Positions 44,593 through 55,700 of a DNA stretch of 64,000 bases are shown in pieces. A program made the translations under genes and the position numbers. Each line of letters begins with the position of its first letter. Position 1 is the stretch's first letter. Below the pieces are notes generated by a model. That model had not been told where the DNA came from and searched no databases. It saw only the letters and a list, made by a program, of their open reading frames with translations. The stretch covers positions 628,910-692,909 of the forward strand of contig ML976674.1 of NCBI GenBank assembly GCA_010015655.1, written 5' to 3'. This DNA comes from Bimuria novae-zelandiae CBS 107.79. Lineage: Eukaryota > Ascomycota > Dothideomycetes > Pleosporales > Didymosphaeriaceae.

Positions 44593-46030
44593 CCTTAGGA
44601 ATATACTTATTTTAGAAGGAACTTAAAATACTATCTAAACTTTTAGAGCTCCGCGTATAGCTAATGCAAGCCGAGGACGCTAACGCGCGTACACATGATA
44701 CTAGGGATATATGAGAACGCCCGGCCGAATAACAAATATGCACGGCCGCATAGATTTTGCCAATATTTATTAAAGCTCTATAGTAGAAGTACGCTACTTC
44801 TCTTTTATCGGCTTTTTTTAGAACTCTATATAAACTAGTTGCTTAGACTAATTACCTAGTATACTAAAGATTTAAGCTAGACGCTTGTTAAGCTTTACGC
44901 GTAAGTTCGCTACTTTTTATAATTTAACTTACTAAACTCTTCTTACTACGCTCTAAAAGCTAGGGGGTATATTATAAAATCTTACTAGCTTCTAGCTAGA
45001 ACTTTATTATATAAGCTAAAATTAAGCTAAATAGCTAAATAGCTAAGCGCGTAATCTCCCTAACTCTATAAATAGCCAAGCTTTTAAGTAGGACTTCTAC
45101 TTCTTAATAGACTTTGTTTACGAGCTCCCTAATCGTTGCGACTGTGCGCCACAGCTTTAATATTAAAGACGTATATTATAGTGTATATAAAAATAGGCTA
45201 ATATAAAGGCTCCGTGCTAGAGAAATCCTTAAATTTTAATATATTAGGTGACGCCTTCTGCTCTAAGCGAATAGCAAATATAGTAATAAATAGACTATTA
45301 TTAGAAAAGAGAGACCTACTATAAGTAGGGCTATTATAAGGCTTATTATTATTCCCTATCCTTTTCCTTTTCTTTAACGCTAATTTTATCTAAGACTAGA
45401 TTAATAGAAATAAAAAATTATTTATATTTATAAATAACTTTAGCGTATAGGTAATAGGTTACTTAACTATAAATAACTGTAAGGGTCTCTAAAAGATTAT
45501 TAGCTATATAAGTAGCTAGGAAAAGTAAAATAGCATAAACTTTAAGGTAGATTAAATACTAATAGTATACTTTATACGGAATAAGGGGCAGAACTGTACC
45601 TAACTAATTAAAGTAAAAGGCTAAAAGTTAAGCTAAGGGATAAGGTAAAGATCCTCAGGGTTATTATAAATATAGAGCTCTAATATAAGAAGCAGGTAGC
45701 TAAAGTAGTAATAGTACTTTTTTAGCTAAATAACTTGTCGCTTTAGATAGCTTAATAGCTATTTAAAGCTGTAGTAGAACTAGTTATAGACTACGTATTA
45801 TATATATAGTAGTATATAGCTAAGCATATCCCCTTAGTATTCTAGAATATTTAGAGGATAGGTGTAAAGGCTATTATTAGCTACTTTTAGATAATAGCTA
45901 TAGTAATTAAAAAGGCCAAAGTAATATATGTAGTAATAAAATAGTATAGTTATAAAGTAATAAAGCTTTAGGTTAATATTTACTCCTTACCTAGGACGAA
46001 TCCGCTAACGTAGTTATATTTTAAGCTATT

Positions 46031-46527
46031 TGTTACGATCACGAACCCCACAGGAATAAAAGGACTAGACAATTACGCTAAGAGGGTTATTATTAACAGA
46101 ATAACTAGGTTAGAGGAATATCAAGGGGCGTGGGATAGCTTAGGTTAGTGGCTATGTAATATAGTCCTGCATAAGCGAAAGCCCCTAGAGACTACTATAG
46201 TCCTAGGGACTATAGGGTCTTGGCAGGACTATAATAATAATTCTAATAATAGTAAGGACTAGGATAGATAGTATATAATCTAATAATTTCTTTATACCTA
46301 TTCTACTCCTTATAATTAACTTTTATATACTTCGAGTATATCTCCTACAATAGATTAGTAAATCTCTAAGTTAGTTATTGTATAGTTTATAATAAGATTA
46401 GATTATTTATAACCTACGTTACTGTTACCTTAAGCTCTTAACTACTAAATATCCGTAAGGCGCTTTACTCTTAACCTATTCTCCCTTTACCTAGAGCAGG
46501 CTTAGGTACGTATAGCCCCTTATAACA
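46031..46527. mobile_element. solo LTR, family 1 (copy b)
   Basis: 497 bp from TGTTACGATC to CTTATAACA; target duplication CTATT (46026-46030, 46528-46532), perfect. Interrupts LINE copy B; LINE copy A shows the uninterrupted site. More RIP-altered than copy a. Confidence 0.88.
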
Positions 46528-46739
46528 CTATTTATAAAGTTTATTTTCCTTTTTTAAATAATAGCCTTAGCGTATGAACATATAGATACTAACTATATAA
46601 AAATAATTATACTATATATAATTAGCCCGTAAAGTAAACGTATCATAATAACAGTAGAGTCAGACTTAGAGAAGACTATAATACTATTATACTAAGAGAA
46701 TAGAATAAAAATTATAACTAGTACGTTAGCGCGCTATAG

Positions 46740-47101
46740 TGTGCTGTGGTGGCAAGCCTGGATTCTGTTTTTCTGTCGTCTTTATTAGCAACGCCTGACA
46801 TGTATAGCGCTAGTCCTTAACGACTAAGGCGCGGGCATCCTGTACATGAGACTACTCCTGCATTCTTGTTACCTATCTTTACGAACTCGAGAAAAACAAT
46901 AGAGACTGATTGTCCACCACATCTTGTTCCTAATATGAAGCTATAGAGTCACGTACAAGTAGAATACTCAACACATGGCTGAGTACTCTACTTAGTGTGT
47001 GTGTCCCGCTTTCCTATCCATCATACTGTGTGCGCATCTGGTTAACAACAAGTTTAGTTCCTATCCTATAAAGTAAATGCTGCATAAATATGCACGTTTT
47101 A
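46740..47101. mobile_element. unidentified 360-bp insertion in LINE copy B, not RIP-altered
   Basis: LINE copy A reads straight through this point (CTATAG then TAACGTTAAAG), while copy B has about 360 bp of GC-normal sequence starting TGTGCTGTGGTGG, followed by ATAG. It contains a hairpin with 13-bp arms (AGTAGAATACTCA against TGAGTACTCTACT) and the palindrome TGCATAAATATGCA. A possible 4-bp ATAG duplication flanks it. No family recognised. Confidence 0.55.
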
Positions 47102-48307
47102 ATAGTAATATTAGAGTAGGGTAGATAATACTAGATACCTAGAATAATAAGGTAAATAAACCCTATACTGGCTCTACTATCCTAGGCCTAAAGAAAGTGT
47201 GGAGCCTATATATAATAAAACTATTTACTATTATAGGAGCGCTAGAGGCTCTAAAGTAACTATATAATAAGTAAATTATAATTTTTATAAGAAACTTAGC
47301 TATCCTTTAAGTAATTTACTAGCTAAAGAGATAGTTAAAATAATATATTATTTAAAAATTTATTACATAATTTAGGACCTAAAGATACTAGAAAATAAAG
47401 TAAATATTATATAAATTATAGTAAAATAATACAACGCTCTTATAAATAAAGTAAAAAAAAGTAGTAAAAAGGACTACGTAGGAATGTATTACACTACTTA
47501 TACGTTAGCTTTAAGCTAAATTAACTATTATTAACACGATAATAGTAAAAGTATAAGTAAAAAGGATAATGTCAGACGGCATAAGAGTATATAGTAAGCG
47601 GATAGATACAGCACTACTGGGACGACATACTCGCAAGTTATACGATAACCTTAGTAAATAAGAAGCAACAGTGTTAGCATAGCTACGCATAGGGATAATA
47701 TAGCTAAATATATATCTCTACTAAATTAGAGTAGTAGATTCTAGGGCATATACTTATAGTTATATAGAAATACTTAAGCACTTTCTCTTTAATACGCGCG
47801 ATAGGATATGCTTAGGAAATAATTATTAAAGTAACTAGATACTTTAAGGGGAAGTTTTTTATTTTATTTTAAAAAAAGTAAAGATAGACTTAGTAAAAAT
47901 ATAAATGCTAAGCATAAAAGTAGTAAAAGTAATAATTTAATACGCGGTAGTAATAAAATATCTAAAAATAGTAAGTAAAATATAAAAGGATAAGACTAAC
48001 TTCTCTACTTAATAAGTTCTACTTTACTTATAAAAAAATATAAAATACTTAAGAAATAGCTTTAAAATAATTTACTACTAACTACTTAAAAAAGACTCTA
48101 AATGTAAAGAGTTAAAAAGAATAAATATAAAGATACATATCTATAGCGGCTAAAAGAAGTTAGGTTACTACTATAAACTCTAGTATGTAGTTAGCGTAAA
48201 AAAGCCCTTTAGGCGAGTGAGCCGGGCGTAATAAATCAATCAATCAATTAATCGATACCAGTCACCACTATAACCCCTCCGGCCTTAAAAGTTTCTACCA
48301 AATGATC

Positions 48308-48610
48308 TCACCTACTGTTCCATTCTCCCTGTACATTTGGCGTACAACCATACAGATAAGTGCGGATGTTTATTGAGGGCCTTACTTTATTCCACGAATC
48401 GCCGCAAGGTTCGATCACGATTGTTTTGCCCGCGAATGTTAATTGAATTCCAGGCTCAGCGATAGCGCATTCTTCTATCAAGCCCCGTACGTGATCCCAC
48501 CCATCAACGCAAGGCTTCACTACAATTCTTTCGCCGGGGGCGAGCGTCATTTCGATTCTGGGCTCGGCGATGGCGCATCCTTGGACATTTGGATCTGGAA
48601 GTACATACAA
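48308..48610 (-). CDS. hypothetical protein with two 36-residue internal repeats
   Basis: An open frame of 100 residues just outside the transposon block. It holds two tandem units, CAIAEPRIEMTLAPGERIVV then KPCVDGWDHVRGLIEE, and CAIAEPGIQLTFAGKTIVIE then PCGDSWNKVRPS. Each has two cysteines in the same place and a P-C-x-D-x-W core; NVQG occurs before the first and after the second. The short head (MYVLPDP) may not be the real start: an AG at 48594 could be a splice acceptor and an upstream exon could carry a signal peptide. Small, cysteine-bearing and next to repeats, it could be an effector-like protein, but nothing proves this. Confidence 0.45.
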   Translation of the reverse strand: MYVLPDPNVQGCAIAEPRIEMTLAPGERIVVKPCVDGWDHVRGLIEECAIAEPGIQLTFAGKTIVIEPCGDSWNKVRPSINIRTYLYGCTPNVQGEWNSR

Positions 48611-49436
48611 TTAACATGGAACGCACGTTGAGGATAAAACTGATACTCATACTGATATCTGTCGCCTGGGATGCGGTATCACAAAATATTTCTTGGAACA
48701 TGTTTCCATACAGGCCAGTCTTATATGGTGGGGTGTTCCAATTTTGCAGTCGGTGATATGCAGAAACGTGTAAGCCTTCGCTTTTATATCTGCTGCAGTA
48801 TATATGACTCCAGAGTCTCACAGAGAACAAGAATTACTGGACTGACTACCGTGCCTCAATCTAACTATGAGCACCCCTCCCCTTTGAAGTCATGTTACTA
48901 AGCTAGGTATTTCTATAACTATCCGTCGTTATTTACGCTTGCTCAACTAAGATGCATATTAGCTCTACCTCGTCAAGTACCCACACGGCATATTTCGAGA
49001 GGTGCCACAAAGCCAAAGGAGTCATTTCAATGAGTCGCACAAACCAGCACAGTCCTCCATTCTCACACTATACTACTCATGAAATTATACCACCACATCA
49101 ACGACTTCGCTGCCCTTCTTGAACATCATAATCAGTCTTTAGGCTACATTACGCCTAGGTCCTAAGACAAGTCGTCATCAGCGGGCTTCTACCACCACCT
49201 GCTTATCTTGACTCATATACAAAGCATACTCTCGCTCACATGTGCAAGCCTAAAGTCCTATGCTACACCGTTGTTTATAACTACGGCGTCTCGCAATAAT
49301 CATCAAACCCCCAGCTCTCACGAGCGGCACAGATCCTTTATCATCCTTGCGCTCGCAGATCGCTACATCGCAGTTACGACTCACTACCCTTGCAGCCGCA
49401 TCTGCATAAACACCCACTCACACCGTCTCCTCAACG
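48611..49436. other. intergenic, no gene seen
   Basis: Frames on both strands are short and without motifs. It may contain 5' exons of the 48308 gene. Confidence 0.45.
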
Positions 49437-49438
49437 CA

Positions 49439-49445
49439 TATAAAA
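49439..49445 (+). promoter_or_regulatory. TATA box of the 49515 gene
   Basis: CATATAAAACC, about 70 bp upstream of the ATG, followed by a pyrimidine-rich stretch; good position for a core promoter element. Confidence 0.55.
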
Positions 49446-49514
49446 CCCCACACCTCTCTTTCCACATTGCATCCTCACGTTTACTTCCCGCTACCTAGTA
49501 AAATTCAAGAAACC

Positions 49515-49916
49515 ATGTTCGACAGACCATCCCCATCCCGGCGGCCCAAGAACATCCGCGCGCTCTTGGAAAAGCGGCGGACAACCACGGAAACGGAAAT
49601 GGAAAGGTCTAGCGTCCAGGGGGACGATCCAAGCACTCCTGATGAACAGCCCGCTCATATTCAGCCAGCGACGCCCGCACTCGCTGTGAGAAACACGGCG
49701 GAGGTAGAAAAGTACAGAGAGAAGGAGGAGCACGAAGACTCAGAGAAACCTCAAAAAAGCGACCCAGCAGCCCCGATAAAATACACAGAAACGCAAGGCT
49801 GGAAAACCCTCATCAAGAACGCGGAGACACTCGCAGCGCTAGAAAGTGCGAAGAAAGCAGACGCCATACAGTGGACAGACGTGGATGGTTGCAAAGGCAG
49901 TGAAAAGAAGGCTTAG
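49515..49916 (+). CDS. small charged hypothetical protein
   Basis: 133 residues, one exon, start in good context (ACCATGTTC) after a TATA box. Starts MFDRPSPSRRPKNIRALLEK; the middle is Pro/Glu-rich (EVEKYREKEEHEDSEKPQKS) and the end has a helical stretch ETQGWKTLIKNAETLAALES. No transmembrane segment or signal peptide. Probably largely disordered. No homologue recognised. It is convergent with the next small gene. Confidence 0.55.
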   Translation: MFDRPSPSRRPKNIRALLEKRRTTTETEMERSSVQGDDPSTPDEQPAHIQPATPALAVRNTAEVEKYREKEEHEDSEKPQKSDPAAPIKYTETQGWKTLIKNAETLAALESAKKADAIQWTDVDGCKGSEKKA

Positions 49917-49968
49917 AGGTGGATCTTAGCCATACCATGGTTACATACTCGCATCTCAAGCACACCAA

Positions 49969-50208
49969 TCACCCAATCCCATTATACAAACTCTTCACAC
50001 ACTCCCCTTCATATATCCCGAGTTCAGTCTGCCTCGCATCCTTACCTTCGCTCTTATTTCGCTCGCTCCCTCGTGGGGTGTTCGTTACGATTTCGCCAGC
50101 GCCAGTGTGCTTGTTCTCAGCCTTACCGCTGTGCTCATGTTCACCCTTGTCGCGAGGGACTTCAAGCACGAGTGTGAAACCCATAAAGTCTAGGACGTGC
50201 TCTGCCAT
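49969..50208 (-). CDS. small hydrophilic hypothetical protein
   Basis: 79 residues, one exon: MAEHVLDFMGFTLVLEVPRD, then a Lys/Glu/Gly-rich stretch (KGEHEHSGKAENKHTGAGEI), ending ECVKSLYNGIG. A TATATAAAAA box lies 87 bp upstream on the minus strand. The opposite strand is also open, so the call rests on composition and the promoter element. Function unknown. Confidence 0.42.
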   Translation of the reverse strand: MAEHVLDFMGFTLVLEVPRDKGEHEHSGKAENKHTGAGEIVTNTPRGSERNKSEGKDARQTELGIYEGECVKSLYNGIG

Positions 50209-50294
50209 TTCTATCCTTACTCTGCTTACTTAATCTTTCTTTGGAGTTTTGTTATATTGCGTATCGTTGGTGCTTAGGAGCGGCGCTGACGCGG

Positions 50295-50304
50295 TTTTTA
50301 TATA
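50295..50304 (-). promoter_or_regulatory. TATA box of the 50208 gene
   Basis: TATATAAAAA on the minus strand, 87 bp before the ATG; similar to the arrangement of the neighbouring small gene. Confidence 0.5.
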
Positions 50305-50612
50305 CCTGGGTGGGCGTTAGACTTCACGTAGGGAACGCGTGACGTGCAGTGTAACCAGGGTCTTCACAAGGTAGGGCTGATGTTTGGTTAGTAGATGTAT
50401 TCATGTCACAAGGAGAGGAGAAGGGTTGGTGAAGTGATTGAAGCACAAAGGGACACGCTTCTATGCGGGATCACGCAACCATGGAAATATCAGCCAGCTA
50501 TGCAAAGCGCGTGGACGAATCGTAACGCGCGGAATCTAGGGTATTAACTCCACCTCCACCTCCACCTCACCACTTCTGTATATACAATCCCTTCCCCCCT
50601 TCCAACCACTTA

Positions 50613-52777
50613 CTACCTCTCCCCCTGTCCTTGCCCTAGCAGCTGCGCACCCTCTACATCCGCATCCGACTCATTTTCCCCACCCCTCCACCCCCTCCAA
50701 AGCTCGTTTAACGTCCCGCTTAAACTCCTGCCTCTCCCCCCTCTCCCACTATCACCCTGCTCCTCCACCGTCCTCCTCCTCTCCAACGGCTCGCCCACAC
50801 TCCCTTCCCCCTCGCCAATCCCAAGCACACTCTGCCTCCTCCCCGCCTCCCCACCCAGCCCCCTCTGCAACGCCCCACTCGCTCCCTGCACCCTCAAACT
50901 CCCCCCTCTCTTTAGATCCGCCACCATCGCGCTCAGGCTATTCGACAGCGGCGACGCAAGTAGTGGGCCAGCGAGCGAGTTATTCCTCCCGGCGACGCGC
51001 TCGGATGCCGCGATTCTGCGGAGGCGGTTGGAGAGCGTTGAGGGCGGTGTGGGCGCGATGGCGGCGGTGTCGGAGATTTGGCGGACAGGTGTTTGTGGGC
51101 GGGGTGGACCGGTGGAGAGGTCTGGGTTGGATGTAGTAGGGCCGGGTAGGGCGGGAGTTTGGGAAGCTAGGTTTGGGGTGGAGAGGGTGGTAGTGCGGCT
51201 GAGGTCTCCTGGGCGAAGGGGTTGCGAGAATGATGTGTTTTCTTGTTCCCAGGGGTTGGTCGTGAGCGGTGAAGGTATGTCGGGTGCGCTTGTTGGTGTC
51301 GTAGGCGCGCGGGAGAGGATTTCGGGTGTGAATGTGATGTCAGGGGTTGCGGGTTGGGAAATCTCGCGTGTGGCCGGTCTTCTTCCGGTTTCGAGGGGTG
51401 GCGATGCTGCTCGCACCGTTGATGAGCGCCGACTGCTAGAGGCAGCTTCGTTGGTACCGTCGAAGTCATCACGACATCTTTCCCCATCTGCAAGATTGAT
51501 TGCATCTTCCGGCTCAGGGTCCCTGTCTTCCTCCTCTTCCGATCGCTTGGGCCTTCCGCTCGTGATCAACCACACACCCAGGAAAGTCATGGCGCATCCA
51601 CCAATAAATTTGCCCGCGTCGTCTCCGGAAGTCCGCTCAAAGTCCCTATACAAGATGGCTGAACCCAGGATGACGGACAGCGTGAAGAGGACGAATTGCA
51701 CGGGAATAACCTGCGTCGCATCGAAGCGTTGGAGAGCCCTGTTGATGTACTTGATCTGCATGATGGCAGTGCCAATCAGAATAGCAACAAGCAAGTAGGT
51801 GACGGGAAAGGTGATGGCGCGCCAGAGGGTATACGAGAGCATGGAGGCCACGCCTTTGGTGGAGAGGGCCGTATAGCCACCTGGTGCACATGAGTACTGA
51901 GCCACGAGGCCACCCGTCTCGAGTGAGACTCACCAAATAGCCCGACCAGCCCCAGATCAATCAATATGCTCTTGTCTCCGAACCTGTTGCTAGCAAACAT
52001 CAATGCGATGATCACCGCCACGGTTATCCCAAAGTATGTCTCAAACTCCCATGTACCAATCAAGCTCCAGATCTCGTCGGGGCCCAGCTTGGGGTTGTTG
52101 TCGCTCGCGCTGAGCACCACGGTGACGGCTCCTCCGACAGCGACCAGCACTCCGAGCGCGTCTCGTTTCCGGAAGGGCTCCTTCAGCATGAACGGTGCGA
52201 TGATGCAGTTCGAGATGAGCGCAACGACGCCGAGCGGGGACACGATAGACGCGGGCGCGAAGCCGTAGGCGAGGAAGTTGCCCGCCTCGCCCGTGGTCAT
52301 CATGATGATGCCGGCCCACCAATACGGCGACTTGAGGTAGCTCGTCTGCTTGTATGCCACCTCGTCCGCATCGCCCTCCTCTTGCACCGGCGAAAGCGCC
52401 GGTCTCGAGCCTCCGGTGCTCCTCCGCGACGGCGGCGCAGGTAGCAGCGAATCTTCCTCGCTCGCCGCATCCTCCTCTACCTGCGTCTCATTGTCCCTGT
52501 ACCGCTTTCCCCCGCTCAAGCTGCGGTAACTCGCGCTCCGTCTCTTCCGCTGCCGCTCCTTCTCCTGCCACTCTCTTTCTAGCCGTATGTGCGCATATCT
52601 CTGCGTGTTCAGCGCAAAGGATATGAGGACATTGCCGACAATGGCTGTGATGATGCCGATGAATGAATTCCACTGCTCACTCCCATACGGTGGGACCCAC
52701 GTGGTCGACGTCGGAGAAGGCGCATGGTTCGTCGCTGTCGCAGAACCCGCAGTGACAGGCGTCGGAGGGAGAATCAT
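50613..52777 (-). CDS. NIPA-like magnesium transporter family protein (DUF803)
   Basis: Two exons: 52777-51934 and 51880-50613; the 53-bp intron (GTGAGT..GCACCAG) restores LGLVGLFGGYTALSTKGV. 703 residues. Multi-pass membrane core: GIITAIVGNVLISFALNTQR, a charged loop of about 100 residues, WWAGIIMMTTGEAGNFLAYG, SPLGVVALISNCIIAPFMLK, GVLVAVGGAVTVVLSAS, FGITVAVIIALMFASNRFG, SYTLWRAITFPVTYLLVAIL, VQFVLFTLSVILGSAILYRD and FIGGCAMTFLGVWLITSGR. These blocks are the signature of NIPA/NPAL proteins. The C-terminal 290 residues are Ser/Pro-rich and cytosolic. Family members move Mg2+; the substrate here is inferred. Confidence 0.92.
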
Positions 52778-55700
52778 GGCCGAAGTGGAGGGGATTCCAG
52801 GGCTGCGCGTCCCTTATCCGCGATGTGGACAAGCTCGGAACGCTGCTGCGGCGGAGCAGTGCTACGGAGAAACTTTGCGGCGGAAAATCGGTCTAGGAAA
52901 CTTCATATGGGATTAGGTATGCAAAAACGTAGGATAGACATGCTCGCAGCAGTTGTGGAGGAGGTACAGTGCGGCAGTGCTTCGTTGCCGTAATGCCGTG
53001 CGTAGCTGCACTTTTTCTTGGCTGTACAGGGTTCTGGTCCATCTTACATCGCCATGTAGCTGCTAGACCGAGCACTTATAGGTACACCATTTCGATGTTT
53101 CTGCATAACAAAACGACACTAGAAGAAGACGCAGAGCATCTCGCCTGAACCCGTGTAGCTCTTTTCCTTTCTTGTCCTCAGCTTCAAAATGTGTATAACC
53201 CTCTACCCCGTCTCGCAATCTCCAATTTACGATCCATCTCCGCCCCAATCTGTCTCCACAGACGCTTCTCCCACATTATTCATCTTCCCTCACCGAAGTC
53301 ACCTTTAAATTCGGAGCTTAATTATGATCATATTGTGCTCAAGATCGCGCCTTCTTTCCGGCTCCATGTCTGCCCATGCCATAGCCAATCTTCAAGGTTA
53401 GTATAAACAGTCTTTTACCGTTTTCGCAGTTTTCGTGTTTTTCGTGGTGGCGTACGAGACAATGTGTACGGTAGTGAAAGAGGGCGATCGTTAATGATAA
53501 GACTTAGCCTGGATTTCGTTCCGAGGTAATGATGCGGCGAAGCAATGCTATAAAGTGTACGCAATGAGCAAAGTCTAAATCAAGGACAGTGGTATGTCCT
53601 AAGATGTAGCACTGCGGGACGTAAAGATGAGAAGTCGCGGTGCAGACCGCGCTTAGCCTTTCCAGGTAGACTGTTTGGACAAGGGTTACAGTGTGGAAAC
53701 CACCAGCTATTCGGGACGTCATCGCGGGAAAGAAGTGCTTTCCCTCACACTTCGTCTACAACTTTAGCTTCATGTACACATCAAGGAGAACCAAGACTTA
53801 CACACTCACTTACGATTCGCTATAGCTCGTTCGGAGTAGTACGTCCTCCCGGCCGTAGAATAGTGCTTGATAGCTTTAGCCAGATATAAAAGGTCACCAT
53901 CTTTGAGATATCCTTTCCCCTTTCTCAAGGTGCAGTGCAGTCTGTCCCCAATCACACTGTCCGCGTGTCAATTCGCAGTGCGTCATCGGTGACGTTTTCG
54001 ACCGCGCAGGCAGTCAAGGTGCCTTCCTCCTAGTAGAAACTTGCTGTACTGTGTGTGGTCCTCTACCCTCGCGCCATTCGTGAACGGGTAAGCATACTGC
54101 AAAACAGTTACAGGCAGATGGAATGCGTCATAGTACTGGGACTAATCTTCCGCTTGACTGCTCGTACTGCTTCGGCATGCGTCGGTGTAATCGAACCGTG
54201 GAAGGCACGCCAGAGGTGGCTGCTGCCCTTTTCGTGCAGCATATCGAGAGTGACTCACAATCGCGGCGAGGTGACTGGAAGGTTGTAAATGAACTCAGGA
54301 GAGATACCGCGGTAGGAACGTGGTCGTGTCATGGATGGATCCCGTGACAGAATGCGACCTCAGGAATGATCTGGTGGTTCTTTCCCTTGCAAACCGAAGG
54401 TGACCGAGGTACGTTAATTACAAGTTGTGGCCTGCTTGCCAACAGTGACCGCCCCGTCTCATTAGAATCACAAGCGATAACAATGGAGCCTGCGACGCCA
54501 CACAGCGGAGTTTTGTTTTGGCAGAACTCAGCACCGAGGGAAAGCCATACAGGCAGCACAGCCACAGGCTGCAATTCCACTGCTAAGCCAAGCCCTAAGA
54601 CTCACTCTACAAGTCATACACTCCAACTTGTGAATATTGCGTATACACACAACTGAGTTCCCTCACTGCTTCAACACTCCTGGAAGGAAACCCAGGCGTG
54701 GTTCTTATTACTGCACATCTCATACACCCATCCTGAAGTCATCCCTCACATCTACTTCCACCCGTCTGATGCCGACCTCTCCGCCCCAAGCCTCCATGCC
54801 CGCTCCAGCGCCACAACAGCCACCCTCAACAATTCCCCTCGCGTATCCCAACCCATCGAATCAAGGACTCAGAATAGAAAAACATTTCATCTCAACAACC
54901 AGTGTCTCAGCGCACTTACCCACGCCGCCCCGGCACGCCCCGACCCAATAGCCCGCCACCACGTCGGACTGCAGCACCTCGCAGTATCTCATCGCCCTCA
55001 TGATACTCCGCGTTGCTCGCTGATGCGCGGCATGCAGTGTGATATCCCCTTCATGCGCGTGCTCGAGCTCGCTCAGCCTCTGCGGAAAACAACCTGCAGT
55101 TCTGTAGAGGTCCAGTGGGGGTCTGGGTAAGCAAGGGGACGAAACTTATATGCGTCGAGATGCAGGGTAACGCGAGGGAATTTAGATTAGAGTATAGGTT
55201 AGTTTTCCGAGCGGGCTTATAGGCGCGTGAGATGGAGAGGTGCAGTGACCGGTGGACGTGCTGTGCGTGTTTGGGAGGGCTGAGGGAGCTGAGCAGGTGC
55301 AGGCTTTTGCGAGTGTTCAGTGTGCTAAGTAAGCGAGCGAGGGCTGGTATTCAGCGGGCATAGTTGTGTGGAATAAGGAAAAGTGAGGCTGCAATGTGGA
55401 TGGAAAGCAAGGGGTTGAAATAAGGCTGAAATTCTGTTTAGTGGCTGAATAGCCGGTTGTTGAGCTGAATAAGAGTTCGAAGAGTAAGTGCCGCACGCTT
55501 TTGCAACGAAGTAGAGACGTGCTTCTCTGTTGCTTTGAGATTTTACCGCTGCTGCATCTGCGTGGTTGGGGTGTGTGTCGTTGCACAGGCCGATGTGCCT
55601 ATTCCCTTTCGAAAGACAGGTCACGTGGTGCTCATCAGCCTTGAAGTGGTCCAAAATTAACTCTGCGAGCAGTTCTCTTGATTGCACTCGTCAAGGCAGC

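Larger units (their letters stand above)
30906..44761 (+). mobile_element. Mutator-like element (MULE) carrying nested Copia elements
   Basis: Terminal inverted repeats begin GGCAAAATCTATGCG and are about 150 bp long (30906-31060 and 44600-44761). A perfect 8-bp target duplication AATATTTA flanks it (30898-30905, 44762-44769). It carries a degraded MULE-type transposase (41820-44088). Without the Copia pair and one solo LTR it would be about 3.3 kb, a normal size for the group. Confidence 0.85.
29354..45153. mobile_element. LTR element with 184-bp LTRs, disrupted by a Mutator-like element
   Basis: LTRs 29354-29537 and 44970-45153, both 184 bp, direct, differing by transitions (left starts TGTCGCAGAAGCTC). 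The target duplication is ACTTT (29349-29353) versus GCTTT (45154-45158), one transition. LINE coding similarity is continuous across it. A polypurine-like AGGGGG lies just before the right LTR, suggesting plus orientation. Without the nested MULE only about 1.6 kb of interior remains, with no recognisable gag or pol, so it is probably a non-autonomous or deleted element. Confidence 0.75.
28378..48255 (+). mobile_element. LINE retrotransposon copy B (plus strand), host of the nested block
   Basis: Reverse transcriptase traces: KASGEDGLLTKV (28957-28992), KIIRLKKLKKDNYTELKG downstream, and KVLSLINF just before the insertion at 29354. The frame resumes after 45153 (FNIKDVYY, RLRARE), later LPRTNPLT (about 45985-46010), a post-RNase-H Cys/His region near 47700, and a 3' end with AATCAATCAATCAATTAATC at about 48230-48255. 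Full of stops from RIP. The 5' end is truncated at about 28378. Without insertions roughly 3.2 kb remain. It holds the 29354-45153 element, a solo LTR (46031-46527) and an unidentified insert (46740-47101). Confidence 0.8.

Noticed and set aside
24411..48275. A single giant transposon with 1.5-kb terminal inverted repeats
   Set aside because: The arms carry LINE reverse-transcriptase text (LPRTNPL, Cys/His cluster) and ATCA-type LINE tails, so they are two inverted LINE copies.
51028..51798. 256-codon plus-strand frame
   Set aside because: Antisense to the NIPA-like gene's Ser/Pro-rich tail and membrane core; no motif of its own.
54150..54210. T-loop-like GGTTCGATTAC on the minus strand, possible tRNA
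   Set aside because: No acceptor stem or anticodon arm could be paired around it.
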